From Pseudomonadota bacterium (GTDB lineage: Bacteria > Bdellovibrionota > Bdellovibrionia > Bdellovibrionales > JAEYZS01), in contig JAEYZS010000054.1 in NCBI GenBank assembly GCA_023427925.1, forward strand, positions 1 to 11,804: DNA of 11,804 nucleotides, written 5' to 3'. Positions 6,492 to 11,804 of the stretch are shown piece by piece (positions within the stretch are counted from its first letter, which is position 1; every line of letters begins with the position of its first letter). Under the pieces are notes generated by a model. It ran no database searches. It was not told the DNA's origin and saw only the letters and a list, made by a program, of their open reading frames with translations. Made by a program: the position numbers and the translations under genes.

Positions 6492-7910
6492 GTGTACAAA
6501 GTGTTAATAACCCTATCAATAACAGTGGGTCTCATTATGGGATGTAAGAAGGATGGTGGAAACATAAAGGGCGAAGAAGTTGCAGTCCTTACGGCTCCTC
6601 CGCATGTACCTCCTCCTATAACTAGAAAGCACAACACGAAATTAGTTGTAAATCTTGAAGTGATCGAACAAAAAAGCCCTATCGCTGACGGTGTAGATTA
6701 CACTTTTTGGACATTCGGCGGAACTGTACCGGGTAGCTTTATTAGAGTAAAGGAAGGCGATCTTATTGAGTTTCATCTTAAGAATCACCCTTCATCTAAA
6801 ATGCCTCACAATATTGATTTACATGCTGTGACTGGGCCTGGAGGTGGCGCTGCTGCTTCCTTTACTATGCCAGGGCACGAGAGTGTCTTTTCATTTAAAG
6901 CAATAAATCCTGGGCTCTATGTTTATCACTGTGCTACAGCGCCTGTCGGAATGCATATCGCAAACGGAATGTACGGATTGATTTTGGTTGAACCAAAAGA
7001 AGGCTTACCAAAAGTTGATCGCGAATACTACGTCATGCAGGGAGACTTCTATACTAAGGGTGCCTTTGGTAAACAAGGTTATCAGCCCTTTGATATGGAA
7101 AAGGCAATCGATGAAAAACCAACTTATGTTGTTTTCAATGGATCTGCTACAGCCTTATCTGGTGACAATGCACTAACAGCAAAAGTTGGAGAAACAGTAA
7201 GACTTTATGTTGGAAACGGCGGACCGAACTTGGTTTCTTCATTCCACGTAATTGGTGAAATCTTTGATAAGGTCTACGTAGAGGGTGGAAACTTAATTAA
7301 TAAAAACGTTCAAACGACACTTGTTCCTGCGGGCGGATCTGCCATTGTGGACTTTAAAATCGAAGTTCCTGGAACTTTGGTTCTTGTCGATCACTCCATC
7401 TTTAGAGCGTTCAATAAGGGTGCGCTAGGACTCTTAAAGGTAGAAGGTCCTGAGGATAAAGTTATTTACTCAGGAAAGACTGCTGACAACGTGTATTTGC
7501 CTGAGGGTGGTGCAATCCAAGCAGTTCCTGGCAAAGCAGAAGAGGTTGCTATAGCACAAACTCTTGAAGAGAGATTGAAGCATGGAAAAAATATCTATAC
7601 TCAAAGTTGTGCTGCCTGTCACCAACCGGACGGTAAAGGTATTAAAGGGGCCTTCCCTCCTGTTGCAAACTCAGACTGGTTAAATAAAGACGTGGCTCGT
7701 TCCATTGGTGTTGTAAAAAATGGTTTATCGGGTCCAATCGTTGTTAATGGCGAAAACTATAATAGCGTAATGCCGTCTTTGGGTCTAAGTGACGAGGATA
7801 TCGCAAACGTTTTAACTTATGTATTTAACGAGTGGGGCAATTCGAAAAAAGTAGTAACTCCGGCTGATGTTGCTAAAGTGAAATCGAGCGCTCCTGTAGG
7901 CGGCCACTAA
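6492..7910 (+). CDS. nirK: Copper nitrite reductase, AniA-like lipoprotein fused to a cytochrome c domain
   Basis: This 472-residue enzyme reduces nitrite to nitric oxide in the periplasm. The N-terminus is a lipoprotein signal with a lipobox ending at C18 (LIMGC), so the protein is probably membrane-tethered. Two cupredoxin domains (about 50-165 and 175-320) follow, with all copper ligands present: type 1 H106, C147, H155, M160; type 2 H111, H146, H301; catalytic D109 and H252. The AAPVGMH-like loop and the [10 protein letters not shown] segment resemble Neisseria AniA (class II). A C-terminal cytochrome c domain (about 360-450) binds haem through C373-AAC-H377, with M427 the likely second axial ligand; a NirK-cytochrome c fusion is known in Ralstonia. 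It starts at GTG 6492, with AGGAGGA at 6481-6487. First gene of the plus-strand operon, behind an FNR-type box. Confidence 0.96.
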   Translation: MYKVLITLSITVGLIMGCKKDGGNIKGEEVAVLTAPPHVPPPITRKHNTKLVVNLEVIEQKSPIADGVDYTFWTFGGTVPGSFIRVKEGDLIEFHLKNHPSSKMPHNIDLHAVTGPGGGAAASFTMPGHESVFSFKAINPGLYVYHCATAPVGMHIANGMYGLILVEPKEGLPKVDREYYVMQGDFYTKGAFGKQGYQPFDMEKAIDEKPTYVVFNGSATALSGDNALTAKVGETVRLYVGNGGPNLVSSFHVIGEIFDKVYVEGGNLINKNVQTTLVPAGGSAIVDFKIEVPGTLVLVDHSIFRAFNKGALGLLKVEGPEDKVIYSGKTADNVYLPEGGAIQAVPGKAEEVAIAQTLEERLKHGKNIYTQSCAACHQPDGKGIKGAFPPVANSDWLNKDVARSIGVVKNGLSGPIVVNGENYNSVMPSLGLSDEDIANVLTYVFNEWGNSKKVVTPADVAKVKSSAPVGGH

Positions 7911-7922
7911 TTAAGGTAAAAC

Positions 7923-8705
7923 ATGATGAAGTTGTTATTCGCACTGATCGTAAGTAACTTGGTTTGTAGTTTGGGTTTTGCAGAAACTAATGAGCTGCAA
8001 CTTGTAAAAGTAGCACCGGGCCAAGTTATTCCTTTCTGGTTAGTGCCGAAATCAACGCCTGGAAAGCAGAAGACCGTTGTAAAGCCATACAAAATCGACG
8101 GTCTTTCTGTAATGAAGCATCAAGTAACCAAAAAAGAGTACGTGCAATTCTTAGAAAAAAATCCTGATTGGAATAAAAAAAATGCTCTCGATATATATGT
8201 CGATGCAACTTACTTAAACACGTTTGATTATAAAAAAGAAAACGTTCCTATTACTGAGGTTTCGTGGTTTGCAGCAAGAGCCTTTTGCAATTACCACCAA
8301 ATGAGGTTGCCTACTGTTGCAGAGTGGGAGTATCTAGCCGCGGCTTCTGAAAAGATAAAAGACGCTAATAGAGATGAGAAGTTCTTAAGAAGAATACTTG
8401 ATTGGTATGGTGAGCCCCATGGCGGAAAGCTCAAAACTGTCGGTAGTATTTACAAAAATATGTACGGGATTTGGGATATGCACGGTCTTGTCTGGGAATG
8501 GGTCGAGGATTTTAATTCGTCATTTGTAACGGGAGAAAGTCGCGAAGATGGCACCCTTAATAAAGATATGTTTTGTGGAGCGGGCAACATGTCTAGTGCG
8601 AATAAAGAAGATTATGCAGCTTTCATGAGGTTTGCATTTCGCTCAAGTTTAAAAGGTAATAGTTCGGTTTGGAATTTAGGATTTAGATGTGTGAGGTCAT
8701 TATGA
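7923..8705 (+). CDS. nirV: NirV-like formylglycine-generating-enzyme-fold protein
   Basis: A 260-residue exported protein with a signal peptide probably cleaved after A20 (LGFA/ET). The body is a formylglycine-generating enzyme (FGE/SUMF1) fold: VTKKEY at 68-73, PITEVSWFAARAFC at 109-122, RLPTVAEWEYLA at 128-139, a YGIWDMHGLVWEWVED block at 181-196, and the closing FRSSL...NLGFRCV. The paired catalytic cysteines of true FGE are not seen in the C-terminal region: around 237-246 the chain reads FAFRSSLKGN, with only C218 and C256 nearby. It is therefore probably not a sulfatase-activating enzyme. Genes of this type (nirV) follow nirK in several denitrifiers, where their role is unclear, perhaps maturation or support of NirK. 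It lies 12 nt after nirK, with AAGG before the ATG pair at 7923/7926, and its stop overlaps the next start. Confidence 0.82.
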   Translation: MMKLLFALIVSNLVCSLGFAETNELQLVKVAPGQVIPFWLVPKSTPGKQKTVVKPYKIDGLSVMKHQVTKKEYVQFLEKNPDWNKKNALDIYVDATYLNTFDYKKENVPITEVSWFAARAFCNYHQMRLPTVAEWEYLAAASEKIKDANRDEKFLRRILDWYGEPHGGKLKTVGSIYKNMYGIWDMHGLVWEWVEDFNSSFVTGESREDGTLNKDMFCGAGNMSSANKEDYAAFMRFAFRSSLKGNSSVWNLGFRCVRSL

Positions 8706-9262
8706 AAATAGTAAGTATATTGTGGGTCGTAGCTTTAATTTTTCTTGCGGGGTTGTCGGTGAGAGCTGAGAACTTGCCAAAGAATTCAGTATATAATTTG
8801 AAATCAAAATGGAAAAATGTTGATGGGAAAGAGATATCTCTTAAGGATCTACAGGGTGAAAATGTTTTGGTATCCATGGTCTATACAAAATGCCCGCACG
8901 CTTGTCCCATGATAATATCAAAAATATCAAAAATAGAAAAAGAGCTTTCCAAAAAGACAAAGAAAAATTTTAAAGTTGTCTTAGCATCTTTTGATCACAA
9001 AAGAGATACCCCGGAAAACTTAAAAGCATATGGTAAATCTCGAAAACTAGACGAATCGAAATGGATTTTTCTTTCCCCTTCAGATGAAGCCACAGCTAGA
9101 GAGCTTGCAGTAGTTCTCGGAATAAGTTTCAAAGAACTGGATGATGGAGAATTTTCCCATTCTAATGTTATCGGGTTACTGGATAAAAATGGTGTAATGA
9201 AATCGAAAGTTGAAAATTTGAATGCTGATATCACGCCTCTAGTGGAGGCATTTAAGGAATAG
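8702..9262 (+). CDS. SCO1/SenC-family copper chaperone
   Basis: A 186-residue thioredoxin-fold protein with an N-terminal hydrophobic segment (about 4-22, ending SVRA/E), so exported or membrane-anchored on the periplasmic side. The copper site of the SCO family is intact: C64-PHA-C68 and H153 in FSHSNV. SCO proteins deliver copper to, or reduce thiols of, copper-enzyme sites; here NirK is the obvious client. The reading frame extends upstream to an ATG at 8687, but the start at 8702 is preferred: it overlaps the nirV stop as ATGA (translational coupling), has TGAGGT about 5 nt upstream, and begins directly with a normal signal sequence (MKIVSILWVV). The downstream nnrS gene begins 2 nt after the stop. 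The family assignment is firm, the client inferred. Confidence 0.9.
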   Translation: MKIVSILWVVALIFLAGLSVRAENLPKNSVYNLKSKWKNVDGKEISLKDLQGENVLVSMVYTKCPHACPMIISKISKIEKELSKKTKKNFKVVLASFDHKRDTPENLKAYGKSRKLDESKWIFLSPSDEATARELAVVLGISFKELDDGEFSHSNVIGLLDKNGVMKSKVENLNADITPLVEAFKE

Positions 9263-9264
9263 AG

Positions 9265-10371
9265 ATGAGAAGCGAGTACCCGAATCCTTATAGATTGTTT
9301 TTCCCTCTCGGAATTTTAAGTGCGGTTTTGGGTATTACGTTGTGGTTCTTGTTTCAGTATCGTTTGCTTGATTTTTATCCAAGATTCTCACATGCAAACC
9401 TCATGTTTATGGGATTTTTATGGGCGTTTATTACTGGCTTCTTGATGACGGCCGTCCCTAAAATGTTTTCAGTGGTTTGCGCAAATTTGGTTGAAACGGT
9501 AGTGCCTGCGCTACTGATTGCTCTTCAAATAGTTCTAAATTTTTTTAATCTTACAGAACTTTCAGTCTATTTATTCGGACTTCAGATACTAATGCTCGGA
9601 GCTTTTTTAGTTCGCAGGATTTTAATAAAAAAGCAGATTCCCTTTGAAGGTTTTTATTTCTTACCATTTGCGTTCGTGCAAGGATTTATCGGAGTGATTG
9701 GATTTATGGCGGAACCCAATTATTCGCAAGTGTATTTGCTTAGCGGGCAAGCACTGGTGCTCAATTTAATATTGGGTCTAGGAAGTAGGTTGATTCCAGT
9801 CATATCTAGATGTCCAAATGCTCTTACACCTGATATTCCGACTTTGAGTAAAAATAGAGCGTTTATCTTGTCCCTAGCAATTCTATTGAATGGCGGATTT
9901 TTGATTGAAGCTTTTTATAATGCGCAAATGGGTTCTGTTATAAAACTTGTCTCTGTTATGATAATGAGTTTTTGCTTACTCGATTTACATAAGAAGCCCA
10001 CAGCTTTTGGTTATGCTGGTTATGGTTTAAAAATTTCTATTGTGCTTTTACTATTGCACTCTGTGATCGAGGCCTTCTGGTCTGTAACAATAGCTAACGC
10101 CCATATCTTATATATAGGTGTATTTATACTGGTTACGCTACTTGTAGCATCTCGAGTGATGTTGGCACATGGAAAACAAAACCTAGGTTATGAGCGGGAC
10201 TCAAAACGTTTACTAGCGGTAATTTTGTTATTGCTGTTAGCAACACTTTTTAGAGTCTTGGCAGACGTCTATATCACGGGCAATCTAATGAAAATTTCAG
10301 TCTTGTTAGCGACGATAGCAATCGTCTTATGGGGACATAAATTTGTTAAGGTACTTAAGGTCTCTAAATAA
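9265..10371 (+). CDS. nnrS: NnrS family haem-copper membrane protein, NO response
   Basis: A 368-residue polytopic membrane protein with around ten to twelve hydrophobic helices. NnrS signatures are clear: N-terminal NPYRLFFPLG, the helix with H43 (RFSHANLMFMGF) followed by ITGFLMTAVPKM, a GLGSRLIPVI segment near 173-182, and the C-terminal ASRVMLAHGK block followed by LFRVLAD. NnrS proteins contain haem and copper, are controlled by NO-sensing regulators, and protect cells against NO-linked stress on iron proteins; the exact chemistry is unsettled. The start ATG at 9265 lies 2 nt after the sco stop with AAGGAAT upstream, so the genes are tightly coupled. Its end overlaps the next gene by 29 nt. 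The family call is strong. Confidence 0.9.
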   Translation: MRSEYPNPYRLFFPLGILSAVLGITLWFLFQYRLLDFYPRFSHANLMFMGFLWAFITGFLMTAVPKMFSVVCANLVETVVPALLIALQIVLNFFNLTELSVYLFGLQILMLGAFLVRRILIKKQIPFEGFYFLPFAFVQGFIGVIGFMAEPNYSQVYLLSGQALVLNLILGLGSRLIPVISRCPNALTPDIPTLSKNRAFILSLAILLNGGFLIEAFYNAQMGSVIKLVSVMIMSFCLLDLHKKPTAFGYAGYGLKISIVLLLLHSVIEAFWSVTIANAHILYIGVFILVTLLVASRVMLAHGKQNLGYERDSKRLLAVILLLLLATLFRVLADVYITGNLMKISVLLATIAIVLWGHKFVKVLKVSK

Positions 10372-11377
10372 TTGGTATTCGATCGGCGCAATAAGTTTAC
10401 TTGTGGCAATGTTTGGCGGTGTGATCCTGAGATTACAACTTGCTGGAGCTGCATCGTTTCTAGAAACGTTGGATATCAGAAGATCTCATTCCCATCTTGG
10501 TTTTTATGGATTTCTATTTCCCATGTTGTGGTCCTACATCAAAGAAAGTTCTGATTGGGTCCCTGGAAACAAAATTAAATTTTTCTATGTCATGCTTTTA
10601 GTGACGTCTTCGATTAGCTTTGCTGTTTCAGGCTACAATGTCATATCGCATATTGCTTCATTTATTATCTTATTATTTTGGATTTACTTTGCAACGAGAA
10701 TGCTGCGAACTAGAGAAGGCTTTTTAAAAGCCGTCCCCATTTCTATTTACCTGTCAGCAGTTGCTGTTTTTTCTATTATGGGTTCAATTTACTTATATGG
10801 TGATAGCGCTCCTCGATTTGAGTTGGCTCGGTTATTTTTGATTGTTTTGTTGTTTGGAGTATTTGGATCTCTCATTATTCACAAAATCGCAATACGACCA
10901 CCTAATATCTTATTCTGGTTAGCTGGTGCTACAGGGTCTGCTGTTGCGCTTTCGGGCCTAGTTCGGAGTGAGTGGATATTGTTGTTCCCTTTGATGTGGG
11001 GAGTGGGAATATTATATTTTGTTTTTAATTTTAGTTTGAATTTAAAAAATGATGCAGAAAGGTTGCGTAAGTACTTTGTAGGAATTGGCGTGATATTAAT
11101 ACTCGTAGGGGTGTCGGTATTAAACTTAAATAGCCTTGTGGCGGTGGCAGGCATTCATTATTTTATATTCCTATGTTGCGGTAGTTTTTTCTTGAAGTTT
11201 AAAGCTCCTTTGGGGCTATATCTTTTTGAGGCGCTATCTCTAATAATGTGTTCTTTAATACTCTTATCTTCAGTTGGGATATATTCGTTGTTTTTGATGC
11301 ATTTACTTTCGCTGGTTTCAGTTGCATTATTTTTGATTTCATTATGGAGTGTTAATATAAAAAATGTCACAACGTGA
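10343..11377 (+). CDS. Polytopic membrane protein, divergent NnrS-like paralogue
   Basis: A 344-residue protein of about ten hydrophobic helices and no recognised named family. It appears to be a divergent relative of the preceding NnrS: RRSHSHLGFYGFL (47-58, with H49 and H51) aligns by eye with RFSHANLMFMGFL in NnrS, and FGVFGSLIIHKIAIRPPN aligns with LGLGSRLIPVISRCPN. The C-terminal NnrS block (RVMLAHGK) is not recognisable. Further His residues lie in or near helices (VISHIASF, IIHKIAI, AGIHYF, LMHLLSL) and could bind haem or copper. The predicted start is TTG at 10343, inside the end of nnrS, preceded by GGGGA about 7 nt upstream. A small downstream start in the first helix is possible. 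Operon position points to a partner role with NnrS, as inference only. Confidence 0.68.
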   Translation: MLRYLRSLNNWYSIGAISLLVAMFGGVILRLQLAGAASFLETLDIRRSHSHLGFYGFLFPMLWSYIKESSDWVPGNKIKFFYVMLLVTSSISFAVSGYNVISHIASFIILLFWIYFATRMLRTREGFLKAVPISIYLSAVAVFSIMGSIYLYGDSAPRFELARLFLIVLLFGVFGSLIIHKIAIRPPNILFWLAGATGSAVALSGLVRSEWILLFPLMWGVGILYFVFNFSLNLKNDAERLRKYFVGIGVILILVGVSVLNLNSLVAVAGIHYFIFLCCGSFFLKFKAPLGLYLFEALSLIMCSLILLSSVGIYSLFLMHLLSLVSVALFLISLWSVNIKNVTT

Positions 11378-11416
11378 GTTTCCGAAACGTACATATTTTA
11401 AATATAAGGAGGACAT

Positions 11417-11572
11417 ATGAAGAAGCATTTAACGTTATTGCTCGTGGCACTGAGCTTGGCGACAGTGGGCTGTTCACAAATGGGAAAAGGAAAAGGCTCT
11501 TGTTGTAGCAGTACAAAGTGCGAGTGTGAAGCAAAGCCTAAGGGCGGCTGTAGCGAGTGTGAAGGCAAGTAA
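11417..11572 (+). CDS. 51-residue Cys-rich lipoprotein
   Basis: A short gene with a textbook ribosome binding site (AAGGAGG, 6 nt before the ATG). The product opens with MKKHLTLLLVALSLATVGC, a lipoprotein signal with the modified cysteine at C19, leaving a mature peptide of about 33 residues. The mature part contains six further cysteines (C29, C30, C35, C37, C45, C48) among Gly, Lys and Glu residues, including the pairs CC, CEC and CSEC. This suggests binding of copper or another soft metal at the membrane surface, or several disulfides. It lies 39 nt after the membrane-protein gene and just before the operon terminator, so it is the likely last cistron of the nirK unit. I know no named family for it; a metallochaperone or copper buffer for NirK is an inference. 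Confidence 0.78.
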   Translation: MKKHLTLLLVALSLATVGCSQMGKGKGSCCSSTKCECEAKPKGGCSECEGK

Positions 11573-11603
11573 GAGCTGTCTGCTACAAAGATTGATCTCA
11601 TCT

Positions 11604-11636
11604 TAAAGCCGGACATTTGTTCGGCTTTATTTTTTT
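11604..11636 (+). terminator. Strong intrinsic terminator of the nirK operon
   Basis: An 11-bp stem (11604-11614 with 11619-11629, one G-T wobble at 11612/11621) closes on an ATTT loop, with GCCG/CGGC in the middle, and is followed directly by seven T (11630-11636). It lies 31 nt after the stop of the Cys-rich lipoprotein gene and ends the plus-strand unit. Confidence 0.92.
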
Positions 11637-11786
11637 AAATTCGACCAAATCCACGTCATACCAAAAATCGACAACATAGTCCCTTGCCTTAAAAGCGCCG
11701 CCAACCCGGGTGACGTCATTCTAATCACGTCCAACGGCTCTTTTGGCGGAATATTTCAGAAGGAACAAACGGCGCTTGCGAAGTGA
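11637..11786 (+). pseudogene. mpl: C-terminal remnant of an Mpl-type UDP-N-acetylmuramate:peptide ligase
   Basis: Translation from about 11640 to TGA 11784-11786 gives roughly 48 residues whose end, GDVILITSNGSFGGIFQK, closely matches the C-terminus of Mpl (E. coli has GDHILVMSNGGFGGIHQK). The preceding HVIPKIDNIVPCLKSAANP also fits the Mpl pattern. Mpl joins recovered murein tripeptide to UDP-MurNAc in peptidoglycan recycling. Here the frame has no ATG, GTG or TTG and is closed by a stop at 11604-11606, inside the terminator stem. The remaining 90% of the gene is absent from this window, so it is a broken copy rather than a partial gene at the edge. By hand count it is about 49% G+C, visibly richer than the AT-rich genes before it. 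The match is from memory of the family, not a search. Confidence 0.72.
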
Positions 11787-11804
11787 GCTAGGGCTTATTT
11801 CCTC

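Noticed and set aside
8687..8701. Earlier ATG for the SCO protein, adding MCEVI
   Set aside because: The start at 8702 has the ATGA overlap with nirV, a better-placed ribosome site and a normal signal peptide beginning.
10372..10554. Short plus-strand frame beginning right after the nnrS stop
   Set aside because: It lies wholly inside the longer membrane-protein frame from 10343, which has continuous hydrophobic helices and NnrS-like motifs; the short frame has no family features.
11640..11735. Minus-strand short frame with an ATG over the mpl remnant
   Set aside because: It would encode about 30 residues with no ribosome site or recognisable features, while the plus strand shows a clear Mpl-like end.
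1..11804. CRISPR array, tRNA/rRNA genes, insertion sequences
   Set aside because: No regularly spaced repeats, no cloverleaf-like or rRNA sequence and no transposase or terminal inverted repeats were seen on either strand.

Overview
The window is a compact denitrification / nitric-oxide-response locus from a fairly AT-rich Gram-negative bacterium. Lipoprotein signals, a periplasmic copper nitrite reductase and a scrap of an Mpl-type murein-recycling ligase support a Gram-negative cell. Gene content and style suggest Bdellovibrionota or a neighbouring delta-type lineage, but this is only an impression and was not tested by any search.

Layout. (1) Positions 1-256, plus strand: the 3' end of hemJ (haem biosynthesis). 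(2) 292-5246, minus strand: a class II (adenosylcobalamin-dependent, oxygen-independent) ribonucleotide reductase, and upstream of it a hemerythrin-domain gene translationally linked to a group II PLP-dependent amino acid decarboxylase. (3) 5343-6393, plus strand: a small DUF2249-like protein with a Cys-rich tail, then a Crp/Fnr-family regulator without FNR-type cysteines. (4) 6492-11572, plus strand: a probable single transcription unit nirK (AniA-like lipoprotein fused to a cytochrome c domain) - nirV - sco - nnrS - a second, divergent NnrS-like membrane protein - a 51-residue Cys-rich lipoprotein, closed by a strong intrinsic terminator at 11604-11636. (5) 11637-11786: a start-less fragment matching the C-terminus of Mpl, lying directly against the terminator and probably marking a recombination edge.

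How it fits together. Three near-identical palindromes of the form TGAYCTARATCA lie at class II activator distance (23-24 nt from a -10-like hexamer) in front of nrdJ, the divergent hemerythrin/DUF2249 pair, and nirK. The Crp/Fnr gene in the middle is the obvious candidate regulator. The inferred programme: when oxygen falls or NO appears, the cell switches on nitrite reduction to NO (NirK with its accessory proteins), NO/metal-centre protection (hemerythrin, NnrS, DUF2249), and an O2-independent ribonucleotide reductase. No NO reductase or N2O reductase is present in this window.

Most notable points: the shared operator set including the B12-dependent reductase; the one-box divergent promoter that would make the hemerythrin mRNA nearly leaderless; the tandem NnrS-like pair; the tiny Cys-rich lipoprotein; and the mpl remnant.
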